Assembly (NCBI GenBank): GCA_030631415.1
Contig: DAOVLE010000105.1
Coordinates: forward strand, 1 to 16,662
Origin: JAAEQG01 sp023133475
Lineage (GTDB): Bacteria > Planctomycetota > Phycisphaerae > UBA1845
Direction: 5' to 3'
Length of the DNA: 16,662 nt
Below, one piece after another: positions 6,414-13,121 of the stretch. A program made the position numbers and the translations under genes. Each line of letters starts with the position of its first letter. Positions within the stretch are counted from its first letter, which is position 1. Under the pieces are notes generated by a model. That model had not been told where the DNA came from. It ran no database searches and worked only from the letters and a program-made list of their open reading frames with translations.

Positions 6414-8396
6414 GAGGAACTGTGCCCCCAGATCAATCCACTCCACAAACGTCATCTTCTCATCGTCGGTCAATTGTTCAGCCGCCGGCGGTGGGCAGGT
6501 GGCCAATGTCTGTGCGGGGTTGTAGCTTTCGTCCCAAGGCCTGGCGGTATTGCAGCCGAAGATGCGCCAGATCAGCGGGCTGGTGCGAGCCTGCCCCGGA
6601 TGCACGTATTTGCCTGTCACCGGCTCACCGCTCGCGGTGCTCTGCGCGGAGGCTGCCAGCAGGCTCACATACGCCCGATTGAAACAGCCCTGCCGCTCAG
6701 CCCGGAGGTCCAACCCCATCTGCTCACCACCATGGCACACCGCACATTTCCGCGTGATAATCGGCATCACGTCACGCCGGAAATCGACCGTTCGCCGCTT
6801 CTCGGGCGGCAGGGTCAGCTTCATGCCCGGACGCCGCATCGCCTGCACGAAGCGGTTCTCCGGAGCCAGCTCCGGGTCCTCATGGCAGCCGATACACCCA
6901 CGCGGCTCACGATGCTTGACCCATATCCACCCACAACTGCGCAAAGCCATACCGTTGGCATCGAGCGTCTGAAGCTGCACGGGCACATCAGCCGGCAACT
7001 CGATGTGAAACGACCCGTCCTCCTCGACCGGGACCTGCCCCAGTAAACGCTTCCGCACCACGGGAACAATGCCGTTGACCGTCGAGCCAGGCCCGCTGAT
7101 GCCGATCTTGTCGCTTTCGGGCAGGTAGGCTTGACGCTCGCCCGCCGGCAGCGGCACACCCTCGATCACCCGCAGGCTACGGATCATGCCCGGGCGCATG
7201 TGCGGAGCCACCTCCGGGTCAGCCAGATAAGCATTCAGGCAATACAGCTTGCCCGTGGGATACTTCTCGTTGACCACGCTGGACCGCCCGTCCGGCTCGG
7301 GGCGGGGGATCAGGGCTTTGGCGTGCATGTCGTGAAACTGCGGATCGTCGAAGATCAGTTGCACCTGCCCGGTCCGCGGGTCGAGCCGGTAAATACCGTG
7401 GGTTTGGGGTTTGCTCCCACCGTGGCCCTGTTGACCCACCTTGCCGGCCGGCCGCCTGGACACCAGCACCGTGCCATCGGGCAACGGCGACGGGGAATGG
7501 TAAAGGAACCTTACGTCATCGGTGATCTGCCGGTGCGAGTAAAAGTTCCGACGCAAGGTCACCGAACTCAATTGCCCCGCGCCGTCCCATCCCATCCGGT
7601 CCGCCTCGACAAACACCACCAGCCCGTCGGTCGTAGCGCATGGCATATGCTTGATACGCCGCCCCTGGTCCCCGCAGAACAGCGCATAATCCGCCCCGTC
7701 GATGTTCACGCCGAAGAGAGATACCCGCCCGCTGAAACCGCGGCGCAAGTCCATGCGCTGCCAACAGGCCAGCAGAACTCGCCCATCGCCCATCAGGAAC
7801 GGGTCCATGTCGTCGCTGAGGTTCACGGTCAGCCGCCGGACCGCACTGCCGTCGAGCTTGCAACTGTAGAGGCTGCGAGCCGGGCCGCTACCATATTCGT
7901 TCATCACACCAGCCCAGTCGCTGACAAACATGATCTGATACCACGGTTCGGTCGAGATGATGGTATAGAGCATAGCCTGGTATGCGGGGCTGCGGCAGTT
8001 GCCGATGTCCCGGGTGATCCGCCGCGCACCGGAGCCGTCGGCGTTCATCTCCCATATGTTCCAGTCCTCGCCCGCTTTGCGTTTCGCTGCGAACAGGATG
8101 TGTTTGCCGTCGAAGGAGACGTCCGGTTGGCAGGCACTGGTGAACGTCTCGGTGAGGATGTGTAATTTGTCGTCCGGGTCCAGCCGCACGATTCTACCGC
8201 CCTCACCGTAGTCAGCCCGGAGCATCCCACCCGCGTTATCGGGTTGGTTCTCAAGGTCCTGCCCAGCAGGAAGTTGCGTGAAGACAATTGGTGATTCAAC
8301 TGGGCGGGTGGGGTTGCCGTTTGTCCGGGTCCCGCACGTTACGCCAAGACACAAAACGACAATTGCCACAAAGCCGGATCGTTGGTTCGTCCTCAT
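6366..8396 (-). CDS. Exported dihaem PD40 propeller protein, hydrazine synthase alpha-subunit-like family
   Basis: A 676-residue protein. The N-terminus is a signal peptide (MRTNQRSGFVAIVVLCLGVTCG). Residues about 35-400 form a TolB/PD40-type propeller (CQPDVSFDGKHILFAAKR, DWNIWEMNADGSGARRITRD, HSPSPLPDGTVLVS, YRLDPRTGQ). The C-terminal part carries two haem sites: CIGCH at 501 (followed by EDPELAPENRF) and CAVCH at 551 (VMPIITRKCAVCHGG). This layout matches a family, widespread in Planctomycetota and relatives, that contains the hydrazine synthase alpha subunit. No HZS beta or gamma gene is in the window, so hydrazine synthesis is not implied. A redox or electron-transfer role outside the cytoplasm is inferred. 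It is the first gene of the leftward operon. The family-like ending (VEWIDLGAQF) is followed by 16 residues (661-676) encoded by an R4 repeat. The start is ATG 8396; an AGAAGGAAG stretch lies a rather long 13 nt upstream. Confidence 0.88.
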   Translation of the reverse strand: MRTNQRSGFVAIVVLCLGVTCGTRTNGNPTRPVESPIVFTQLPAGQDLENQPDNAGGMLRADYGEGGRIVRLDPDDKLHILTETFTSACQPDVSFDGKHILFAAKRKAGEDWNIWEMNADGSGARRITRDIGNCRSPAYQAMLYTIISTEPWYQIMFVSDWAGVMNEYGSGPARSLYSCKLDGSAVRRLTVNLSDDMDPFLMGDGRVLLACWQRMDLRRGFSGRVSLFGVNIDGADYALFCGDQGRRIKHMPCATTDGLVVFVEADRMGWDGAGQLSSVTLRRNFYSHRQITDDVRFLYHSPSPLPDGTVLVSRRPAGKVGQQGHGGSKPQTHGIYRLDPRTGQVQLIFDDPQFHDMHAKALIPRPEPDGRSSVVNEKYPTGKLYCLNAYLADPEVAPHMRPGMIRSLRVIEGVPLPAGERQAYLPESDKIGISGPGSTVNGIVPVVRKRLLGQVPVEEDGSFHIELPADVPVQLQTLDANGMALRSCGWIWVKHREPRGCIGCHEDPELAPENRFVQAMRRPGMKLTLPPEKRRTVDFRRDVMPIITRKCAVCHGGEQMGLDLRAERQGCFNRAYVSLLAASAQSTASGEPVTGKYVHPGQARTSPLIWRIFGCNTARPWDESYNPAQTLATCPPPAAEQLTDDEKMTFVEWIDLGAQFLSPQRGQRNIAQGEAK

Positions 8397-8494
8397 TTTT
8401 GCCCCACAACTTCCTTCTCGACAACGCTCGGTGCTCTCCGCAGCAGGAACGATCCAGATTAGGTGAGTCTACCATCTGGAGGGGAAAAACACCA

Positions 8495-8558
8495 GTAGGA
8501 CGGGTTTCACCCGCCTTCTCGGCATGTGGCGGCGGGTGAAACCCGCCCGACAACCGGC
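8495..8558. repeat. R2 hairpin pair in the divergent intergenic region
   Basis: GTAGGACGGGTTTCACCCGC (8495-8514) and GGCGGGTGAAACCCGCCC (8531-8548) are inverted copies of the R2 hairpin, followed by ACAACCGGC, the edge that leads into R3. They lie between two divergent genes, where a terminator would make no sense. The rest of the 539-bp gap (8397-8935) holds an R3 fragment and a candidate promoter; I see no gene in it. Confidence 0.8.
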
Positions 8559-8755
<197 letters not shown>

Positions 8756-8771
8756 AGTGAGTGGTCTTTGC

Positions 8772-8800
8772 TTGACATTCGTTGCTCATGGCAGTACGAC
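8772..8800 (+). promoter_or_regulatory. Candidate sigma70-like promoter for the formimidoyltransferase gene
   Basis: A perfect TTGACA (8772-8777) is followed after 17 bp by TACGAC (8795-8800), which matches three of six -10 positions. It lies outside the repeats and would give a leader of about 130 nt before ATG 8936. The -35 and spacing are good, the -10 is weak. Confidence 0.35.
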
Positions 8801-8935
8801 TCCACCGCGGTTGGTAGAGGTGGGTCAGAAGTTGCGCCGCCGCGGGCTTGGGAGGCTGTCGGAAGAGTCGTAGGCCTCGCCGGTGCTGTCGAGACGCGAA
8901 ACACCGGTTTCCAAACTCTGAGGAAGCAAGGAACA

Positions 8936-10621
8936 ATGAGCAACCAGTTGATTGAATGCGTCCCCAACTTCAGTGAGGGGAACGATATGTCGGTTATCAA
9001 GCAGATCACCAGCCAAGTGGAGACGGTCGATGGCGTCAAGCTGCTTGATGTGGACCCGGGACAGGCCACCAACCGCACGGTGGTGACTTTCGTGGGCCCG
9101 CCGGAGGCGGTGATCGAGGCGGCGGTGCGGGCGGTGAAAAAGGCCTCCGAACTGATCGACATGAGCAAACACACCGGGGCACACCCGAGATTCGGAGCCA
9201 CCGATGTTTGCCCGCTGGTTCCGGTGTCCAATATCACCATGGAAGAGACGGTTGAATATGCCCGCAAACTGGCCAGGAGGATCGGCGAGGAATTGAGCAT
9301 CACCGTCTACTGCTATGAAAACGCCGCCTTCTGCGAAGAACGCAGAAACCTGGCATACGTCCGCTCGGGAGAGTACGAAGCGTTGAAAGACAAGCTGCGA
9401 AAGCCGGAGTGGAAACCGGATTTCGGGCCTGCCGAGTTCAACGCCCGATCAGGCGCTACCGCTGTCGGGGCGCGGGATTTCCTGGTGGCTTACAATATCA
9501 ACCTCAACACCACCTCCACCCGCCGGGCCAACGCCATTGCCTTCGACGTCCGTGAGAAGGGGCGGGTGAAAACCGTGGACGGGATCCCCACCGGGAAAGC
9601 AATGCTTGATGAGAACGGAGAACGGGCGTGGAGCCCGGGAAGTTTGAAGTGTGTCAAGGGCATCGGCTGGTTCATCGAGGAATACGGGATCGCCCAGATT
9701 TCGATGAACCTCACCAACATAAGTGTCACCCCGGTCCACATCGCTTTTGATGAGGTATGCAAAAAAGCCGCCGACCGTGGCGTTCGGGTCACCGGGTCCG
9801 AGCTTGTCGGCCTGATTCCACTCAACGCGATGCTCGACGCCGGAAAGTACTTCCTCAAGAAGCAGAAGCGGTCGATCGGAATATCAGACAAGGAAATCAT
9901 CAAGATTGCCGTAAAGTCCCTGGGGCTGGACGATCTCTATCCTTTTAAGCCGGAAGAGAAAATCATCGAGTACGCCCTGGCGAACAAATCCGGGAAGCTG
10001 TTGGGTGACATGTCGCTCATTGATTTTGTTGAGGAGACCGCTTCGGAATCCCCTGCTCCGGGCGGTGGGTCGATCTCCGCTTCGGTCGGGGCGATGGGGG
10101 CTGCACTGGGGACCATGGTGGCCAATCTCTCGTCCCACAAACGCGGATGGGACGAGCGCTGGGAGGAGTTCTCCGACTGGGCGGAAAAGGGCAAAGCCTA
10201 CCATGACGAGCTTCTCAGGCTGGTGGATGAGGACACCGACGCCTTTAACAAGATCATGCAGGCCTTCGGGATGCCCAAGGGCACTAGTGCCGAAAAGGCT
10301 GAGCGAAATCAGGCCATCCAAGCCGCCACCAAGTGCGCCATCGAAGTGCCCTTCACGGTCATGGAGCAGGCTCTTGGGACCATGGAAGTGCTCAAGGCGA
10401 TGGCTCAGATTGGAAACCCCAACTCGGTCTCGGACGCCGGGGTCGGGGCATTGTGTGCTCGCACGGCGGTGATGGGCGCGTTTCTGAACGTAAAGATTAA
10501 CGCCACCGATCTGAAAGACCGCAAGTTTGTGGATGACATCCTGGCCAAAGGCCTGGAGATCGAGCGTAAGGCCATCGAGTTGGAACATCAGATACTCGAA
10601 ATCGTAAACGGCAAGATGTAG
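8936..10621 (+). CDS. ftcD: Bifunctional glutamate formimidoyltransferase / formimidoyltetrahydrofolate cyclodeaminase
   Basis: A 561-residue cytoplasmic enzyme. The formimidoyltransferase moves the formimino group of N-formimidoyl-glutamate (from histidine breakdown) to tetrahydrofolate; the cyclodeaminase then releases ammonia to give 5,10-methenyl-THF. The N-terminal domain starts with LIECVPNFSEG and includes the conserved KHTGAHPRFGATDVCP segment (residues 78-93), where His83 corresponds to the catalytic histidine region. The middle domain has ARDFLVAYNINLNT (179-192). The C-terminal cyclodeaminase domain starts near 355 and has ESPAPGGGSISAS (371-383) and NPNSVSDAGVGALCART (494-510). 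The length fits the fused, mammalian-type enzyme (about 540). The frame stays open upstream to 8576 through a repeat, but ATG 8936 has AAGGA just before it and gives the conserved N-terminus. The TAG stop is also the first three bases of an R2 repeat. No hutH, hutU or hutI is visible. Confidence 0.95.
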   Translation: MSNQLIECVPNFSEGNDMSVIKQITSQVETVDGVKLLDVDPGQATNRTVVTFVGPPEAVIEAAVRAVKKASELIDMSKHTGAHPRFGATDVCPLVPVSNITMEETVEYARKLARRIGEELSITVYCYENAAFCEERRNLAYVRSGEYEALKDKLRKPEWKPDFGPAEFNARSGATAVGARDFLVAYNINLNTTSTRRANAIAFDVREKGRVKTVDGIPTGKAMLDENGERAWSPGSLKCVKGIGWFIEEYGIAQISMNLTNISVTPVHIAFDEVCKKAADRGVRVTGSELVGLIPLNAMLDAGKYFLKKQKRSIGISDKEIIKIAVKSLGLDDLYPFKPEEKIIEYALANKSGKLLGDMSLIDFVEETASESPAPGGGSISASVGAMGAALGTMVANLSSHKRGWDERWEEFSDWAEKGKAYHDELLRLVDEDTDAFNKIMQAFGMPKGTSAEKAERNQAIQAATKCAIEVPFTVMEQALGTMEVLKAMAQIGNPNSVSDAGVGALCARTAVMGAFLNVKINATDLKDRKFVDDILAKGLEIERKAIELEHQILEIVNGKM

Positions 10622-10660
10622 GGCGGGTTCCACCCGCCAGGGGAATGATAACCGGGTGCC
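10619..10660. repeat. R2 copy at the ftcD stop codon, with AATGATAACCGGGTG flank
   Basis: TAGGGCGGGTTCCACCCGCC forms a perfect 7-bp stem with a 3-nt loop (10622-10638). Its first three bases are the ftcD stop codon. The flank AGGGGAATGATAACCGGGTG is repeated nearly unchanged at 10811-10830. No T-run follows, so intrinsic termination is uncertain. Confidence 0.8.
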
Positions 10661-10779
10661 GGGTGGCCCATGGCTTTAGCCGTGGGGGACACGAATCCAA
10701 GTGCCCAAGCTGCGACGGGGTTTGGCGGGGCTTGGATAAACCATTCGTGTCCCCCACCGCTAAAGCGATGGGCCACCCA
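10661..10779. repeat. R1 copy 3 with an enlarged centre
   Basis: Both R1 arms are present (GGGTGGCCCATGGC at 10661, GCGATGGGCCACCC ending at 10779), but the loop is longer than in the 81-bp copies. The extra centre is itself bounded by CCAAG/CTTGG (10698-10702 and 10731-10735). The repeat lies between ftcD and the PEGA lipoprotein gene. Confidence 0.85.
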
Positions 10780-10790
10780 CCCGAAATCTG

Positions 10791-10838
10791 TAGGGCGGGT
10801 TCCACCCGCCAGGAAAATGATAACTGGGTGGCCCATGA
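10791..10838. repeat. R2 copy plus truncated R1 end, before and over the PEGA gene start
   Basis: TAGGGCGGGTTCCACCCGCC is followed by AGGAAAATGATAACTGGGTG and GCCCATG. It repeats the 10619-10671 arrangement, but the R1 part breaks off after GGGTGGCCCATG. That terminal ATG is the preferred start codon of the lipoprotein gene. Confidence 0.75.
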
Positions 10839-11287
10839 CACACACACATGAAACCAGGTTCAGCCGACCGGGGCGTCAGCCGTGGCTTGTGGGAATGACG
10901 CTGATATTGTTGACGGTGCTTGCCGCCTCCGGCTGCGTGCGGCGGACACTCACTATTGAGACCGCGCCTTGCGGGGCGTTGGTCTATCTGAACGACGAGG
11001 AGGTCGGGCGCTCCCCGGTCACCACGGACTTCCTGTGGTATGGCGATTACGACGTCGTCATTCGCAAGGAAGGGTACAAAACGCTGCACACCCATCAGCC
11101 GATAGATGCCCCATGGTACCAGATTCCCCCCATCGACTTTTTCGCGGAAGTGCTTTATGCCGGCAAGGTCCACGACGCGCGGGTTTTTTCGTACACGCTC
11201 GAACCCGAGCAACTACCCGGGCGTGAGGAACTACTCCAGCGAGCCGAGGAGCTTCGCCAAAGCGAGCTGTCCGAAGGCAAGAGATAA
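10835..11287 (+). CDS. PEGA-domain lipoprotein
   Basis: A protein of about 150 residues. From ATG 10835 the N-terminus has a basic stretch (RFSRPGRQPW), a hydrophobic segment (VGMTLILLTVLAASGC) and a lipobox, LAASGC, with Cys34 as the lipidated residue. Next comes one PEGA module: LTIETAPCGALVYLNDEEVGRSP, then WYGDYDVVIRKEGYKTLHTH. The C-terminal quarter is charged (QLPGREELLQRAEELRQ). PEGA domains are surface-protein modules with no known enzymatic activity, so a cell-envelope role is inferred. The start is uncertain: in-frame ATGs also exist at 10670 and 10817 (repeat sequence) and 10895, which loses the basic region. All upstream choices fall in repeat DNA. The gene is about 200 bp behind ftcD on the same strand. 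Confidence 0.8.
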   Translation: MTHTHETRFSRPGRQPWLVGMTLILLTVLAASGCVRRTLTIETAPCGALVYLNDEEVGRSPVTTDFLWYGDYDVVIRKEGYKTLHTHQPIDAPWYQIPPIDFFAEVLYAGKVHDARVFSYTLEPEQLPGREELLQRAEELRQSELSEGKR

Positions 11288-11315
11288 GAGGTAATAGGCA
11301 ACAAGGCAACGAGGT

Positions 11316-11367
11316 GGGTGGCCCGCTGCTTTAGCGGTGGGGGACGCGAATGATGGGTGGCCCACCC
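11316..11367. repeat. R1 copy 4: single arm / collapsed copy
   Basis: GGGTGGCCCGCTGCTTTAGC, GGTGGGGGACGCGAAT, then directly a short GGGTGGCCCACCCC. It contains one arm, and its hairpin CCGCTGCTTTAGCGG differs in sequence from the other arms but still pairs. It lies between the PEGA gene and the CoA-transferase gene. Confidence 0.75.
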
Positions 11368-11412
11368 CGTTACGGGCAAAGCTGACTTGGCTTGGCTCGG
11401 GGAGTAATATCG

Positions 11413-12825
11413 ATGTCGCAAGAGGACATGTCCGGGACTGACCCGGGACGTATGGCGCAGGTGGAGGACTCCCACCTGGTTCACATAGGCTCACTGGGAC
11501 GGGGGACCGCCCGCCCGCTGTGTGCCGGTGGGTGGGTGCAGGAATACAAAAACAAGCTCCGCACCGCTGAGGAGGCGGTCCGCAAGGTCAAGAGCGGCGA
11601 TGCCGTCTACTACAGCGGGAACGCCGCCGAGCCCTATCTGCTGATCGAGAAGCTGGCAGAACGCCACGAAGAACTCACCGACGTCAAGCTGAACCACGTA
11701 CTCCTTTTGGGGGACGACCCCCTCTCGAAGCCGGAGATGCAAGGCCATTTTCGCCATAATTCGCTGTTCGTGGGGCCGGCGGACCGGGCTGCGGTAAACG
11801 AAGGGCGGGCGGACTATATACCCATCTTTCTGCATCAGATTCCGCGGCTTTACTACGACCGGATCATCCCGCTTGACGTGGCTTTGATTCACGTATCACC
11901 GCCCGACGGGCATGGATACATGAGTCTGGGCGTGGAGGTGATGGCCAGCCTGGCGGCTTCACAGGTCGCCAAGACCGTGGTGGCTTTGGTCAACGACAAG
12001 ATGCCGCGGGTGCTGGGCACGTCTTCGATCCACGTTCGTGATGTGGACGTTGTCGTGGAGACCTCGACCGATCTGCCCGAGTTGCCCCCACGCCCCGCCA
12101 GTGAGGTCGAGATGGCTATCGGGCGGTATGCGGCGGACCTGGTCGAGGACGGTTCCACGCTTCAGTTGGGCCTGGGGGGCATTCCCGACGCCCTGCTCAA
12201 GTACCTCGAGGGCAAGCGCGACATCGGAATCCACACCGAGATGGTCGGCGACGGGCTTATGCGCGCCGTCGAGAACGGGATCATCACCTGTCGCAGAAAA
12301 AACTACCATCCCGGCAAGGTATGCCTTACCTTCGCCCTGGGCACCAAAGCCCTTTACGACTACATCCACGACAACCCGCTCTTCGAGGGCCATCCGGTGG
12401 ACTGGAACAACAATCCGTTCATCATCGCCCGCAACGACAACATGGTCGCCATCAACGCCGCCTTGGAAGTGGACCTCACCGGGCAGGTGTGCAGCGATTC
12501 GATCGGAACGCGGATTTACTCCGGTTTCGGCGGGCAGGTTGACTTCATCCGTGGAGCCTCCCATTCGCGCAACGGCAAACCGATCATCGCCTTGCCCTCG
12601 ACAGCCAAGGGTGGGGAAATCTCACGTATCGTGCCCGTGCTTCAGGAAGGGGCTGGCGTGGTCACCACCCGCGCGGACGTGCATTACATCATCACCGAGT
12701 ATGGAGTGGCTCACATCTTCGGCAAGAACCGTCGGCAGCGGTGCGAGGCGTTGATCGACATCGCCCACCCCAACTTCCGCGACGACCTGGAAGCCGCCGC
12801 CAAAAAACGCCGACTTCTACCGTAG
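11413..12825 (+). CDS. CoA-transferase of the acetyl-CoA hydrolase / 4-hydroxybutyrate CoA-transferase family
   Basis: A 470-residue cytoplasmic enzyme. It is expected to move CoA between a carboxylate and an acyl-CoA, or to hydrolyse acyl-CoA; the exact substrate cannot be read from sequence. Family features: WVQEYKNKLRTAEEAVRKVKSGD (the usual N-terminal start), HVSPPDGHGYMSLG, LQLGLGGIPDALLKYLEG, and IHTEM, whose Glu276 aligns in position with the catalytic glutamate of 4-hydroxybutyrate CoA-transferases. Then follow GFGGQVDFIRGA, ITEYGVAHIFGK and the closing LIDIAHPNFRDDL. ATG 11413 is chosen for GGGGAG about 9 nt upstream. It gives about 40 residues more than typical relatives, so a later start cannot be excluded. 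TTG 11392 is also in frame. The stop TAG lies in a TAGGGC stretch next to an R2 hairpin. It may feed on products of amino-acid breakdown, as ftcD does (inference). Confidence 0.9.
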   Translation: MSQEDMSGTDPGRMAQVEDSHLVHIGSLGRGTARPLCAGGWVQEYKNKLRTAEEAVRKVKSGDAVYYSGNAAEPYLLIEKLAERHEELTDVKLNHVLLLGDDPLSKPEMQGHFRHNSLFVGPADRAAVNEGRADYIPIFLHQIPRLYYDRIIPLDVALIHVSPPDGHGYMSLGVEVMASLAASQVAKTVVALVNDKMPRVLGTSSIHVRDVDVVVETSTDLPELPPRPASEVEMAIGRYAADLVEDGSTLQLGLGGIPDALLKYLEGKRDIGIHTEMVGDGLMRAVENGIITCRRKNYHPGKVCLTFALGTKALYDYIHDNPLFEGHPVDWNNNPFIIARNDNMVAINAALEVDLTGQVCSDSIGTRIYSGFGGQVDFIRGASHSRNGKPIIALPSTAKGGEISRIVPVLQEGAGVVTTRADVHYIITEYGVAHIFGKNRRQRCEALIDIAHPNFRDDLEAAAKKRRLLP

Positions 12826-12858
12826 GGCTAAAAGGCGGGTGGAACCCGCCCTACAACC
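12823..12858. repeat. R2 copy at the stop codon of the CoA-transferase gene
   Basis: TAGGGC (including the TAG stop) precedes a perfect hairpin, GGCGGGT-GGA-ACCCGCC (12834-12850), then CTACAACCGGC, which opens the R3 element. Without a T-run it is a doubtful intrinsic terminator, although it lies where one would be expected between convergent genes. Confidence 0.75.
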
Positions 12859-13121
12859 GGCAGAAAATTGAAAATTGAAAATGAAAAATGGAAAATGGGG
12901 GATGTGAGACATTGTCGTTGGGTGCACTCCCTTCCTTCTTCTCTGCGTTCTCTGCGCCTCTGCGTTCATGAAAAATGTGGATCAGCGGCGACAAGTCCTC
13001 AGCGTTTAGCGGCGCCCCGAAGGGGAGCGTGAATCGAGAATAGAGAAAGATGCGATTCATAATCGGGAGATGTGCACACACAGCATTTTCCATTTTCCAT
13101 TTTCCATTATGCCGGTTGCAG
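12851..13121 (-). repeat. R3 copy b: MITE-like repeat, downstream of uvrA, inverted relative to copy c
   Basis: The ends are inverted: CTACAACCGGCAGAAAATTG at 12851 and, read on the other strand, CTGCAACCGGCATAATGG starting at 13121. The A/T-rich subterminal arms (GAAAATTGAAAATTG and AATGGAAAATGG) flank a core with TGTGTGTGCACATCTCCCG, CCGCTAAACG and an AACGCAGAG/GCGCAGAG stretch. The element fills the 281-bp gap between the convergent CoA-transferase and uvrA genes and overlaps the last codons of uvrA. A short frame in it (12851-13093) is judged noncoding. Confidence 0.85.

Noticed and set aside
7131..8165. Plus-strand frame of 344 codons
   Set aside because: It is a shadow of the dihaem PD40 gene, rich in His/Val/Pro as expected for antisense of GC-rich coding DNA.
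6366..8396. Evidence for anammox metabolism from the hydrazine synthase-like gene
   Set aside because: Only the broad alpha-like family is recognised; no beta/gamma subunit, hydrazine dehydrogenase or other anammox gene is in the window.
10619..10640. Rho-independent terminator after ftcD
   Set aside because: The stem is perfect but no T-run follows, and the same hairpin occurs between divergent genes; it is annotated as an R2 repeat instead.
12851..13093. Short frame beginning MENAVCAHLPIM, also found at 16228 on the other strand, as a possible small conserved protein
   Set aside because: Both are R3 repeat sequence. The codon differences between the two copies in the shared frame are, by eye, all amino-acid changing, which is not expected for a protein under selection.
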